Positions 54,138 through 62,660 of a DNA stretch of 64,000 nt are shown here, piece after piece. The translations under genes were made by a program, and so were the position numbers. The stretch is from CAVSQX01 sp963730225 (GTDB lineage Bacteria; Planctomycetota; Phycisphaerae; Tepidisphaerales; Tepidisphaeraceae). Position 1 is the first letter of the stretch. Each line of letters opens with the position of its first letter. The notes beneath the pieces are model-generated. The model was not told the origin of the DNA and did not search any database. It saw nothing but the letters and a program-made list of their open reading frames with translations. The stretch is from the NCBI GenBank assembly GCA_963730225.1, contig CAVSQX010000003.1, positions 62,001-126,000 of the forward strand, given 5' to 3'.

Positions 54138-55313
54138 ATGCAGAAACTCCTTCCGACCTCGGTCGTGGGTTCGTATTCGCAACCCGGCTGGTTTGCGTAT
54201 TGCATCAGCGGGGTGCGAAGCGGCGAATTTGGCGCCGTGGACCTGGAAGAGTTTCTCGACGACGCCGTCGACATGGCGATCCGCGACCAGGAAGACGCCG
54301 GTGTTGACGTCATCTCCGACGGCGAAATGCGCCGAGTCGGGCTCGGTTTCTTTACCGCGGCTTTCTATCGGCACATCGAAGGACTGAAAGTGGTTGAAGC
54401 AGGTCGCAAGCTGGGGACGGCCGGCCACGATCAGCAACATCGATTCGTCGCTACGCGAAAAATCAGCGCGCCGAAAGGCTTGGGAACCGTGGCGGAATGG
54501 CGCTACGCCTCAAGACGATCGTCGCGGACGGTAAAGGTGCTATTGCCCGGCCCATTCACACTTGCAGGCCGAATCGTGCGCGGCCCGGATCAGATTTACA
54601 AAAGCCGAGAGGAAGTGGCCTGGGATTTTGTTGCGATTTTGCACTCGGAGATCCAGCAACTCGTTGACGCCGGTGTGACATTCCTGCAAATCGACGAACC
54701 CTCGCCTGCCATTCATCCGGGCGATAAGGCGCCGTTCGCAAAGCTGTTGAACGCCTGCCTGCGAGGCATAAAGGGCTTGGACCGGGTAAAGACGGCGACT
54801 CACCTTTGCTTTGGCAACAATCTCGGCCGTCCCGTGTCCAAACGACAGTACGCGCCGGTGATTGACGAGATCCTCCGCTTCGAAGTCGATCAGCTTCTGC
54901 TGGAATTCGCCAATCGCGAGCTCGACGAAATCGAAATCTGTGCTCGCATCGCCCAGCACAAGGAAGTTGCCGCGGGCCTGCTGGATGTGAAGAATTATTA
55001 CATCGAAACTCCACAGGACATCGCACAGCGCATTCGCGTGGCACTGAAGCACGTTCCGGTCGAGAAACTTTGGATCATTCCGGATTGCGGATTTAGTGAA
55101 ACGGTGCGCTGGGTTTCTCGTCGGAAGCTGATGTCGATGGTTGAAGGGGCTCGCATCGTGCGCGAGGAACTGACTGGCGTGAAAGAACAGAGCCGGTTTG
55201 ACCCCGCCGATCAAATTGAGGTGAGCCAAAGACACATCAGCGCGGCAGTGCCCATGGCCTTTGGCGACCAGGGGCTCGCGCAACCGGATCGAGCTCGAGT
55301 GGCCTCGCCATGA
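54138..55313 (+). CDS. MetE C-terminal-domain-like protein (cobalamin-independent methionine synthase family)
   Basis: The 391-residue protein matches the catalytic half of MetE: start LPTSVVGSYSQPGW, FLQIDEPSPAI, zinc ligands His and Cys in THLCFGN and a later Cys in IIPDCGFSET. It lacks the MetE N-terminal domain, so it belongs to the short methyltransferase-like group. The substrate need not be homocysteine; several such proteins lie in catabolic loci. It overlaps the next gene by four bases (ATGA). Confidence 0.85.
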   Translation: MQKLLPTSVVGSYSQPGWFAYCISGVRSGEFGAVDLEEFLDDAVDMAIRDQEDAGVDVISDGEMRRVGLGFFTAAFYRHIEGLKVVEAGRKLGTAGHDQQHRFVATRKISAPKGLGTVAEWRYASRRSSRTVKVLLPGPFTLAGRIVRGPDQIYKSREEVAWDFVAILHSEIQQLVDAGVTFLQIDEPSPAIHPGDKAPFAKLLNACLRGIKGLDRVKTATHLCFGNNLGRPVSKRQYAPVIDEILRFEVDQLLLEFANRELDEIEICARIAQHKEVAAGLLDVKNYYIETPQDIAQRIRVALKHVPVEKLWIIPDCGFSETVRWVSRRKLMSMVEGARIVREELTGVKEQSRFDPADQIEVSQRHISAAVPMAFGDQGLAQPDRARVASP

Positions 55314-56317
55314 CCGAGAAACTTGTCCAAACGACTCTGGGTCCGCTCCCGCTCAGCCGGCTGGGTCGCATCAACGCACATGAGCATCTGTTCGTCGATC
55401 ATGGGCACGGCGCGTACAAGGAACCCGACTTCAGATTGGACGATGTGTCGAAAATAGCAGAAGAGGTGACAGCCTGGCGCGATGCCGGCGGTGGCGCCAT
55501 GATCGATACCATGCCGCCTGGAGCCGGTCGCAACGTCGACAAGTGCGTGGCCGTAAGCCAAGCCACCGGTGTTCCTATCATCGCTTCCACAGGCTTTCAC
55601 AAAGACTATTACTATTTTCCCGACCATTGGCGTTACAGCTACGACGAGGAGGAAATGTTCGAGCTGGTTCTGGCCGAATGCGTCGATGGTGTGGACCGAA
55701 GAAACTACCTGGGCCCTTTGATCAATCGAAGCCAGGTCAAAGCCGGCGCGATGAAGGTTGCTGACTTTTACAACCGCATTGAACCGAATATGCTCAAGTG
55801 TATTCGCGTTGTTGGCCGGGTGCACCAGAAAACCGGCATACCAGTGTACGTCCACACCGAAGCGACGCCCCCCTTCGAAATCATTCAACGCTTGCAAGAC
55901 GCGGGTGTGGGCGTCAATTCGATTCTCGTTTGCCATCTCGACCGAAATCCCGACCTTTGGCTTCATCGAAAAGTCGCTTCACTCGGCGTATTTCTTGAGT
56001 ACGACACACCAAGCCGATTCAAGTATCAGCCCGAATGCATCGTGGTCGATCTCATGCGTCGGATGATTGACGAAGGCTTCGCCGGGCGATTGTGTCTTGG
56101 CGGCGATTTGGCACGTCGTTCTTATCTGCCCGCTTTCGGTGGAGGTCCGGGATACAAATATCTGCTCACTACCTTTACACCGCGACTTCTTGAAGAGGGG
56201 TTCAGCCAGGCGGAGGTAGATTGCATTTGGCACGATAATCCGGCCAGCTGGCTGTCCAATGCCCTGCCCACCCACTGCGAGAAATCCGATGAGCACCAGC
56301 ATGCATCGCGAACATGA
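55310..56317 (+). CDS. Phosphotriesterase-family metal-dependent hydrolase
   Basis: The 335-residue TIM-barrel protein has the family metal sites: INAHEHLF (His-x-His), QVKAGAMK in the place of the bridging Lys, His in VYVHTEA, His in VCHLDRN and Asp in CLGGDLARR. Members include lactonases and phosphotriesterases. The start overlaps the stop of the MetE-like gene (ATGA), and the GH39-like gene starts inside its end. A lactonase-type role on a sugar acid is possible but unproven. Confidence 0.88.
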   Translation: MTEKLVQTTLGPLPLSRLGRINAHEHLFVDHGHGAYKEPDFRLDDVSKIAEEVTAWRDAGGGAMIDTMPPGAGRNVDKCVAVSQATGVPIIASTGFHKDYYYFPDHWRYSYDEEEMFELVLAECVDGVDRRNYLGPLINRSQVKAGAMKVADFYNRIEPNMLKCIRVVGRVHQKTGIPVYVHTEATPPFEIIQRLQDAGVGVNSILVCHLDRNPDLWLHRKVASLGVFLEYDTPSRFKYQPECIVVDLMRRMIDEGFAGRLCLGGDLARRSYLPAFGGGPGYKYLLTTFTPRLLEEGFSQAEVDCIWHDNPASWLSNALPTHCEKSDEHQHASRT

Positions 56318-57908
56318 TCTCAACGCACCCGCGACGCGCGTCATTACGGTCGATGCGAACGCCATCAGGGGCCCGCGCTCGTTAACCTTCCGTCAATGTG
56401 TCGGCGCGGGTCGTGTTGCCGAAGGTCTATCCGCGCAATGGCAGACGCAACTTAAATTGTGCAAAGACGAGATCGGCTTTGAATACCTGCGGTGTCATGG
56501 GCTCTTTCATGACGAGCTTGGCGTCTACCGCCGGGATAAAGACGGCACGCCGATCTACAACTGGCAGTACGTCGACCTGGTATTCGATTTTCTCCTATCG
56601 ATCGGCGTGCGACCGTTCGTCGAGTTCGGCTTTATGCCCAATGATCTGGCTTCCATTCGAACCGAAATGGCCGGTCCGGATGGCATGATCGTTGACCCGC
56701 ACCATCCCAAAGGCCAACGGCGGGTCACCGTCCTGAACTGGCGCGCGAACGTGACGCCGCCCAACGACTTCAAGCAATGGCACGACCTGGTGGCCGCGAC
56801 CCTCGAGCACTGGACCCATCGCTATGGTTCGGATGAATTGAAGCATTGGCTATTTGAAGTCTGGAACGAGCCCAACCACGTAGCTTTCTGGTCGCCGGTC
56901 GACGAAAGGAATCGGGCGGAAGAATATTTTCAGCTCTATGCGCAAACGTCCCGCGCGGTTAAGAAAGTGAATTCAGCCTATCGAGTCGGCGGACCTTCCA
57001 GCGCCGGGCCGCAGTACATTGCTGAACTCATCGACTTTACCATCCGGCACGATGTGCCAATCGATTTCATTTCCTTCCACATTTATGGCTTGGGTGGAGG
57101 TCCCGGTGGGTTCGATGAATTCGGCGACAAATTATGCTACCTCAACCCAGATATCCACACCGTCGCGTACCATTCGAACAGCCAGCGAAACGTGATCGAA
57201 AAGTCCGCCCGGCCCGGATTGCCGATTCACATTACGGAGTGGAGCGCATCTTTCTCATCGCGCGACCCGGTGCACGATGACTATTTTTCTGCGCCTTACA
57301 TCCTCGAGCAATTGAAGCTCACAGAGAACATCGCCTCGATGTCCTACTGGACCTTCACCGATCTGTTCGAGGAGGTTGGGATTCCGCCGCGCCCGTTCCA
57401 CGGTGGATTTGGATTGGTTAGCCTCCAGGGAATAAAGAAGCCCGCATATTTTGCCTATCAGTTTTTGAACCGGCTCAAAGAGCAGGAGGTTCGTAACGAC
57501 GACGAACGGTCATGGGCTTGTCGAGATAGCACCGGCAGCGTCCAGATTTTGCTCTGGGACCTGACGGTCCCGTCGGGCGAGAGCATTCCTAACCAAATCC
57601 GATTTCGCCTGGTGAGGCCCGCCGCGTTCAAGCAGCACGTTCGCCTCTCAATTTCAGGGCTGAAGCCCGGCAGCTATCTCCTCTCAACTTTCGGCGTCGG
57701 CTTTGAAATGAACGACGCGTACACGGCCTATCTCAAACTGGGGATGCCCATGAGAATCGATCGGGCGCAAGTCAATTCTCTCAAGGCCATGGCCACGGGC
57801 GCCCCGAGGTCCCAGCAGCAGGTCCTTGTCGATTCCGACGGCCAATGGGCGAACGACTATCCGATCCGCGAAAACGATGTGCTGCTTGTTGAACTTGTCC
57901 CGCTTTGA
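56289..57908 (+). CDS. GH39-family glycosidase (beta-xylosidase-like)
   Basis: The ATG at 56289 overlaps the upstream gene by 29 bases; ATG 56301 is an alternative. The 539-residue product fits GH39: acid/base Glu194 in FEVWNEPNHVAF, nucleophile Glu317 in PIHITEWSASF, and the short beta domain at the end. FHGGFGLVSLQGIKKPAYFA is the typical segment after the barrel. There is no signal peptide, so it cleaves imported xylosides or related sugars. It is translationally coupled to the phosphotriesterase-like gene. Confidence 0.9.
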   Translation: MSTSMHREHDLNAPATRVITVDANAIRGPRSLTFRQCVGAGRVAEGLSAQWQTQLKLCKDEIGFEYLRCHGLFHDELGVYRRDKDGTPIYNWQYVDLVFDFLLSIGVRPFVEFGFMPNDLASIRTEMAGPDGMIVDPHHPKGQRRVTVLNWRANVTPPNDFKQWHDLVAATLEHWTHRYGSDELKHWLFEVWNEPNHVAFWSPVDERNRAEEYFQLYAQTSRAVKKVNSAYRVGGPSSAGPQYIAELIDFTIRHDVPIDFISFHIYGLGGGPGGFDEFGDKLCYLNPDIHTVAYHSNSQRNVIEKSARPGLPIHITEWSASFSSRDPVHDDYFSAPYILEQLKLTENIASMSYWTFTDLFEEVGIPPRPFHGGFGLVSLQGIKKPAYFAYQFLNRLKEQEVRNDDERSWACRDSTGSVQILLWDLTVPSGESIPNQIRFRLVRPAAFKQHVRLSISGLKPGSYLLSTFGVGFEMNDAYTAYLKLGMPMRIDRAQVNSLKAMATGAPRSQQQVLVDSDGQWANDYPIRENDVLLVELVPL

Positions 57909-58229
57909 TTGGCCTTTCCCATTGTTTTCGGTCGGACCATCAAGGCCTATGGGTTTGGAACCGTCGCAGTGTGTACCGTGCCAATACCAAGAGGCGTGAT
58001 GTTTCCAGAGGAACACTTGGCGGGTCGCATTGAGCGTCATCTTGTCGGAATTCAGACGAACCGCTAAGCTTGAGCTTTGCCGATTCGAAACGACGAGCGT
58101 TTTTCTGACCATAACGTCCTCAGAGAATTCTCCCGCCACAAAACGCCACAAACGCGTGAATCTGAGAACGCCCCAGAAATGCAACCGCACGCGAATCAAG
58201 CGGTTATGATTCGCGGGCGTCTTAACAAG
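57909..58229. other. Intergenic region before tRNA-Ser
   Basis: No gene is supported in these 321 bases. CGCGAATC (58190-58197) and GATTCGCG (58208-58215) form a perfect eight-base inverted repeat with a ten-base loop, just beyond the 3' end of the tRNA on the minus strand. It could stop tRNA transcription, though no T-run follows. Confidence 0.4.
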
Positions 58230-58318
58230 CGGAGAGGGGGGGATTCGAACCCCCGTGACGGTTTAAGCCGCCAACAGCATTTCCAGTGCTGCTCCTTCAG
58301 CCACTCGGACACCTCTCC
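58230..58318 (-). tRNA. tRNA-Ser (anticodon GGA)
   Basis: Read on the minus strand, GGAGAGG starts the acceptor stem and CCTCTCC closes it, with G as the discriminator. The anticodon arm CAGCACTGGAAATGCTG presents GGA. The long variable arm and the T arm GGGGGTTCGAATCCCCC are typical of serine tRNA. CCA is not encoded. Confidence 0.95.
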
Positions 58319-58401
58319 GGCAAGGAGATGCGAGTTTAGCAGCGGCGAAGCGCGAATTCCATGCGAAGCGAAATCCGCCGGCCAAGGGGAAAAGCGAGGG
58401 G

Positions 58402-59514
58402 CTATTTCAGTTGTTGCCAATACTCGCCCGGCATGTCGACGGCCAACTGCAAGGCGCCGTTGGCACCGGCATACACCGGCTCATCGACGACGGTGACTCG
58501 GCCCCCGCCCAGGTGGGACAGTCCGTCTTCGACGCGTTTATTCAGCCCGCGCATCTGTCCGCCGCCGCCGGCGAGCAGGATGTTGTTCCGCAGGCGGTCC
58601 TGGAATTCAGGATTGAAGCTGGCGACCAGCTTGGTCAGCCCGTCCACGATCGGTTGAACCACGATTTCGCAGGCCTGTTTCATTTCCGCCGTGATGTCGT
58701 GCGGTGTTGGCCGGCCGTCGACGGGAATCGTCACCTCGATTTTGTCCTTGGTGTCCGAGACATATCCGTACTGTTCCTTGAACAGCTTGCACATGTTGTT
58801 GGTCAACTGGGCATTGGGAAACTTGGCTTTGATCAGGTCGTACAGTTTCTGATCGACCGCATCGCCGGCGATGGTGAAGCTGATTTCATCTTCGGGCCCG
58901 GGCACGGTGCCGTGCATGCGGCACAAGTCGGTGGTGCCGGCGCCGATGTCGATCACCAGCGCATCGCTCATTCGTTCCATGCCGTAGGCGACCGTGAACG
59001 GCTCGGAGACGATCATCACGCTATCGAAGATATCTTTGGTGGCGTCGAGAATCGCGGTTTTATTCCTGGCGGTCGCCTGCGCCGGCACACCGACGACGCC
59101 GTAGATCAATTGGTCGCGCCCGGGATTGGCCAGATCGACCAGATGCTTGATCAACTCCTTGGCCGCCTGAAGGTTTTTCTTTTCTTCGTCCTTGGTTCCT
59201 CCTTCGCCTTCAAACGTGCCCTTGATCACGCCTTTTTCCAGGGGACGGTAAAGATCCAGCGCCAGTCGATTATCCAGCGCCGCCTTTCCGTACAGAATAT
59301 CCGTCTTGAGCATCTTGCGGCTTACGGCGTCCTTGGGGTATCCGACGTAGCTGTCCACCGTCTTGCGAATGCCGTTGAGCGCCACGACCGAGCTTCGGCT
59401 CGTGCCCAGGTCGATTCCCAACAGCATCACTTCATCGGTCATTCCCTCGTCCATGTCGCTCTGCGACAAAATGGGTTTGCCATGGACGGGCTTGATCGGG
59501 CGGGATTCGCTCAT
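58402..59514 (-). CDS. MamK-like bacterial actin
   Basis: This 370-residue actin-fold ATPase has phosphate loop 1 LLGIDLGTSRSS (31-42), SEPFTVAYGMERM (170-182), phosphate loop 2 ALVIDIGAGTTDL (185-197) and the adenosine motif NILLAGGGGQMRGL (311-324). As I recall it, MamK of magnetotactic bacteria shares VGYPKD, VGVPAxA, the DSVMIVSEPFTVAYG and GTVPGPEDE stretches and the ending EYWQQL. It looks closer to MamK than to MreB or ParM. No other magnetosome gene is visible. It follows two paralogous genes on the same strand (about 150-base gaps), so a filament with two associated proteins is inferred. Confidence 0.9.
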   Translation of the reverse strand: MSESRPIKPVHGKPILSQSDMDEGMTDEVMLLGIDLGTSRSSVVALNGIRKTVDSYVGYPKDAVSRKMLKTDILYGKAALDNRLALDLYRPLEKGVIKGTFEGEGGTKDEEKKNLQAAKELIKHLVDLANPGRDQLIYGVVGVPAQATARNKTAILDATKDIFDSVMIVSEPFTVAYGMERMSDALVIDIGAGTTDLCRMHGTVPGPEDEISFTIAGDAVDQKLYDLIKAKFPNAQLTNNMCKLFKEQYGYVSDTKDKIEVTIPVDGRPTPHDITAEMKQACEIVVQPIVDGLTKLVASFNPEFQDRLRNNILLAGGGGQMRGLNKRVEDGLSHLGGGRVTVVDEPVYAGANGALQLAVDMPGEYWQQLK

Positions 59515-59667
59515 GTCAGACTCTCCGGTTAAGGCGTTGTGAATTTTCGCGGTTGCGTATGCTCGGATTGCTCAAGGCGGCCTAATCCTGTCGCACAGGG
59601 GACAATTTTACAGAAACCATAGGTTCTGCGGAGCGGGAAATCCATTCACGCAACAGGTTCCAATAAA

Positions 59668-60594
59668 TCAATTGTTTTCAGCAGGCCCCGACGGCCCGGC
59701 GATCTCCTCGGCATCCGGGATGGCGTCGCTCTGCGGCGACGGCGCTGCGCCGGGCTGTGATTCGCCCGGCGTGTTCGCCGGCGGGGTTTGATCCGGCATC
59801 GAGGCTGCCGCAGAAGCGGGGAGACCTTGCTGAATGCCACGCACCAACTCCAGATTGCTCTTGAAGATTTCCAGCAGCACGGCGTTTTGCTCTTCTCCAC
59901 GATCGGACCGCACGAAGCTCTGCCGGCGCGGGCCACCACCGTCACCGCCTCCGCGGCGTGCGGCGGCGGCTATCGCGGCCAGGGTCGCTTCGGCCTGGCG
60001 AACCAACGTCGTCAACCGCCCGATTTGTTCTTCCAACCCTGAATGGCCCGCGGACGGCGCGCCAAGACTCCCCGAGGGCGCGAAGTTCACCGCCGGCGGC
60101 GCGGCCGGCGAGGGCATGCCGCCGGCGTTGAATCGAACACCGGCGATGCTTTCCGCGTTGCGCTCACTGGCGATGTTCCGATTGTCGGCGAACAGCCCTT
60201 GAATCGCGCTGGCCACGCGCTCGCGCGCCTGCCCGGCGCCTTCTCCATGCTGGGCCGCCAGCGCCAACGCCGCATCGACCACCTGCGCGATGCGCCTGCG
60301 AATTTTGTCGCGATCGATGACCCAGACTTTTTTTCCCCGATACCGATCGCTCAGCGCGTCGAAGTCGACCTGGGAACTGCTGGAATCAAACGCGCTCTCC
60401 AGCGCCTCGGCAAATTCGGGCGAGGTGGGCAACTCCTCATTCAGATTCAGCGGCCGGGGATCAGGCGCCAGCGATTCGGTGACGACGCCGTTGGTCGACA
60501 GCGCGTTGTACGCCTCTTCCTCGAATGCCGCTTCCACATGGCCTTCGACGGGCCGGCCGGTGTCGCGGATCAATCCTCGAAACAGATAGCGCAC
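59668..60594 (-). CDS. GspF/PilC-N-motif protein with coiled-coil tail, partner A of the MamK-like actin
   Basis: The first 45 residues (MRYLFRGLIRDTGRPVEGHV, then EAAFEEEAYNALSTNGVV) resemble the N-terminal motif of type II secretion GspF/PilC proteins, but no membrane part follows. The middle has charged helices (KVWVIDRDKIRRRIAQVVDA) and a Pro/Ala/Gly-rich linker. Near the end NAVLLEIFKSNLELVRGI matches a segment of the neighbouring paralog at 60744. The 308-residue protein ends in a low-complexity Pro/Ala tail. The function is unknown; adapter of the actin filament is inferred from gene order. Confidence 0.7.
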   Translation of the reverse strand: MRYLFRGLIRDTGRPVEGHVEAAFEEEAYNALSTNGVVTESLAPDPRPLNLNEELPTSPEFAEALESAFDSSSSQVDFDALSDRYRGKKVWVIDRDKIRRRIAQVVDAALALAAQHGEGAGQARERVASAIQGLFADNRNIASERNAESIAGVRFNAGGMPSPAAPPAVNFAPSGSLGAPSAGHSGLEEQIGRLTTLVRQAEATLAAIAAAARRGGGDGGGPRRQSFVRSDRGEEQNAVLLEIFKSNLELVRGIQQGLPASAAASMPDQTPPANTPGESQPGAAPSPQSDAIPDAEEIAGPSGPAENN

Positions 60595-60743
60595 AATTAA
60601 GGTTCCTGCGGCAACCGTTCAGTCCGGAATTTTACCCGCGAAGCGCCAACCAGTCTGCCGGCCGCAATGGATTATTGTGATTTGTCTAACCGTTCGGCGT
60701 GCAATTGCAAGTTTTACGGTGACCGGCAACGTCCGATTACATT

Positions 60744-61241
60744 TCAATCCGGACGTGAAGCCAGCGGGGAAGAGCGCAAAGTCCTTTCCCGCGCCCGCGG
60801 CCCGTCGTGCGGTTTGGCCGAGCCCGACGCCTCGCGCTCCTTGGATCTGGTGGAAACACCGGGCGACAGTTTTTCGAGGCTTTTTCGCAAATCGAGGTTC
60901 GTGCGCAAAATCTCCTTCAGAGCGGCGTCCTGTGTGAGCTGTGGCCTGCCGTTGTGACCGATTGGTTTACCGGATGCGCCGTCCCGCACGGTCACCGTCG
61001 GTCGGGCCATCAGCTTTTCGACGTGCCCCATCAGCCGGTCCATCTTCTCGACTAACTCGGCCAGCACCTCGTCGGTCGTGGGAGCGGCCACCTCGGGCAG
61101 CGGATCGGGTCGAACCGTTAAAACGCCGATGATCCCGTTATCCGCCAGCTTGTCGATGGCCGATTCGGAATTCGCCGCTTCGACGTGGCCGGATATCGGC
61201 TGAAGCGTCGCGCGCGACTTTCCACGAAATGCATAGCGCAT
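60744..61241 (-). CDS. GspF/PilC-N-motif protein, partner B of the MamK-like actin
   Basis: The 165-residue product starts MRYAFRGKSRATLQPISGHV, then EAANSESAIDKLADNGII, the same motif as the paralog at 59668. A helix with heptad-like pattern (TTDEVLAELVEKMDRLMGHV) follows, and DAALKEILRTNLDLRKSLEK parallels the C-terminal helix of partner A. The tail is short, basic and disordered. It is the first gene of the three-gene minus-strand group that ends with the actin. Confidence 0.7.
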   Translation of the reverse strand: MRYAFRGKSRATLQPISGHVEAANSESAIDKLADNGIIGVLTVRPDPLPEVAAPTTDEVLAELVEKMDRLMGHVEKLMARPTVTVRDGASGKPIGHNGRPQLTQDAALKEILRTNLDLRKSLEKLSPGVSTRSKEREASGSAKPHDGPRARERTLRSSPLASRPD

Positions 61242-61417
61242 AGTTCTTTTCTCCGAACCGACAAATACGGGCCACTGATCGGCGCGTCCTACCCCAACTC
61301 AGCCCATTGCTCAATAGTTTATTATATTCCGGCCCGCCAAGGTAAGAATTAACCCGCAGCAAAGTGGATTTTATCGTAAGTGCAGCGTCCACCCAGATTA
61401 ACACGGAGGGATTGCAA

Positions 61418-61445
61418 TTGACTTGGACTTAGACTCTGATATATG
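61418..61445 (+). promoter_or_regulatory. Putative sigma-70-type promoter of the DAHP synthase leader
   Basis: TTGACT (61418-61423) and TATATG (61440-61445) are separated by 16 bases, close to a standard -35/-10 pair. The expected start lies near 61452, just before the leader-peptide start codon. This is a pattern match only. Confidence 0.4.
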
Positions 61446-61463
61446 TGATTGTTGCAAATGGCC

Positions 61464-61538
61464 ATGGCTCAGAACACGGGCAATTTCTGGTTTTGGTACG
61501 GTGGATACTTTACCACCCAGGGAGCCTGCGCGTTCTGA
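61464..61538 (+). CDS. Aromatic-rich leader peptide of the DAHP synthase attenuator
   Basis: The 24-codon frame begins MAQNTGN and then carries Phe-Trp-Phe-Trp-Tyr at codons 8-12 and Tyr-Phe at 15-16, ending in Phe before TGA. Seven of codons 8-16 are aromatic. An in-frame ATG at 61458 could add two residues. There is no clear ribosome site, which fits a very short 5' end. The peptide precedes the first enzyme of aromatic amino acid synthesis, and the run of Phe, Trp and Tyr codons would sense all three charged tRNAs. Confidence 0.85.
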   Translation: MAQNTGNFWFWYGGYFTTQGACAF

Positions 61539-61590
61539 GCCGATTCAACAGCGAATCAATTGATAAGCCTCAGGACGTGGTCCTGGGGCT
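61466..61590 (+). promoter_or_regulatory. Transcription attenuator with mutually exclusive RNA pairings
   Basis: Four segments form the classical scheme. Segment 1, GGCTCAGAAC (61466-61475), is perfectly complementary over ten bases to segment 2, GTTCTGAGCC (61532-61541), which covers the leader stop codon. Segment 2 (GTTCTGAG) can instead pair over eight bases with CTCAGGAC (61569-61576) of segment 3, the left arm of the terminator; segment 4 is GTCCTGGGGCT (61580-61590). A ribosome stalled at codons 8-12 would cover segment 1 and let 2 pair with 3, so transcription continues. A ribosome reaching the stop would cover 2, and the terminator forms. Confidence 0.85.
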
Positions 61591-61596
61591 TTTTTT
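61566..61596 (+). terminator. Attenuator terminator upstream of DAHP synthase
   Basis: AGCCTCAGGAC and GTCCTGGGGCT make an 11-pair stem (one T-G pair) with a three-base loop, followed by a run of seven T (61590-61596). It lies between the leader peptide and the DAHP synthase start, so it must be read through for expression. Confidence 0.9.
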
Positions 61597-61631
61597 GTTT
61601 TCCGCGGCGGTGGAAACCTAAGGAGCGTCCG

Positions 61632-62654
61632 ATGGTCGTCGTCATGAAACCGGGCTCGACGCTGCAGCAAGTCGAGCATGTCGTCAAACTGGTCAGGGAA
61701 ATGGGACTCAAAGAACACATCATTGTCGGAACCGAGCGCACCGTGGTAGCCGTTATCGGCAACGATCGCTTCAAAGACAGCTCGGTGCTGGAATCGGTGA
61801 TCGGGGTGGAGAAAGTCGTGCCGATTCTCGCTCCATACAAGATGGCTTCCATCGAGGTGAAAAGAGAACGATCGGTAATCGCGCTGGGCGGCCCGACCAA
61901 CGCCCGCATCGGTGGAACAAAAATCGGCATCATCGCCGGCCCATGTAGCGTCGAAAGCCGGCAGCAGACATTGGAGATCGCCAACGCCGTCAAAGAATCC
62001 GGAGCGGTAGGTTTGCGCGGCGGGGCGTTCAAGCCGCGCACCAATCCCTATTCCTTCCAGGGACTGGCCGAGAAGGGATTGCAAATTCTGGCCGAAGCCC
62101 GCGAGCAAACCGGATTGGCTGTCGTCACCGAAGTCATGTCGATCGACCAGGTGAAGCTGGTGGCTGACTACGCGGATGTGTTGCAGGTGGGGGCCCGCAA
62201 CATGCAGAACTTCAATCTTCTCAATGCTGTCGGTGAGCAGAGCAAGCCGATTTTGCTCAAGCGCGGCATGAGCGCAACGCTGGAGGAATTTCTCCTGGCC
62301 GCCGAATACATCATGGCCAAGGGAAATTCACAGGTGATGCTCTGCGAGCGCGGCATCCGCACCTACGAGGATTACGTCCGCAACACCTTGGCCCTTGCCG
62401 CGGTTCCCGAGTTGCACCGTGTCAGCCACCTGCCGGTCATCATCGATCCAAGTCAGGGAACCGGAAAGAGCCATCTGGTCGACAGCATGTGTCGCGCCGC
62501 CGTCGCCGCCGGCGCCGATGGATTGATCGTCGAAGTGCACAACGATCCGGAACATGCGATGACCGACGGCGCGCAGAGCATCACGCCGCCGCAATTCGCC
62601 CAGATGATGGCCTCCATTCGCCGGATAGCGGCCGCCGTCGATCGCGATGTGTGA
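61632..62654 (+). CDS. aroF: 3-deoxy-7-phosphoheptulonate (DAHP) synthase, type I-beta
   Basis: The ATG at 61632 has AAGGAG six bases upstream and gives 340 residues; the open frame upstream crosses the terminator and was not used. An N-terminal ferredoxin-like regulatory domain (residues 1-70, MVVVMKPGSTLQQVEHVVKL) is followed by the barrel: GIIAGPCSVES, GLRGGAFKPRTNPYSFQG, LQVGARNMQN, PILLKRGMSAT and VIIDPSQGTGKSH. The enzyme joins PEP and erythrose 4-phosphate, the first step of the shikimate pathway. Expression appears controlled by the attenuator, and feedback control by the N-terminal domain is usual in the family. Confidence 0.95.
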   Translation: MVVVMKPGSTLQQVEHVVKLVREMGLKEHIIVGTERTVVAVIGNDRFKDSSVLESVIGVEKVVPILAPYKMASIEVKRERSVIALGGPTNARIGGTKIGIIAGPCSVESRQQTLEIANAVKESGAVGLRGGAFKPRTNPYSFQGLAEKGLQILAEAREQTGLAVVTEVMSIDQVKLVADYADVLQVGARNMQNFNLLNAVGEQSKPILLKRGMSATLEEFLLAAEYIMAKGNSQVMLCERGIRTYEDYVRNTLALAAVPELHRVSHLPVIIDPSQGTGKSHLVDSMCRAAVAAGADGLIVEVHNDPEHAMTDGAQSITPPQFAQMMASIRRIAAAVDRDV

Positions 62655-62660
62655 AATGTC

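Noticed and set aside
58402..61241. A magnetosome island
   Set aside because: Only a MamK-like actin is present; no MamA, MamB, MamM, MamE or other magnetosome genes are seen, so magnetosome formation is not claimed.
61449..61458. TTGTTGCAAA as another LacI operator
   Set aside because: It is only a half-site, lies at the putative transcription start of a core biosynthesis gene, and the attenuator explains regulation better.
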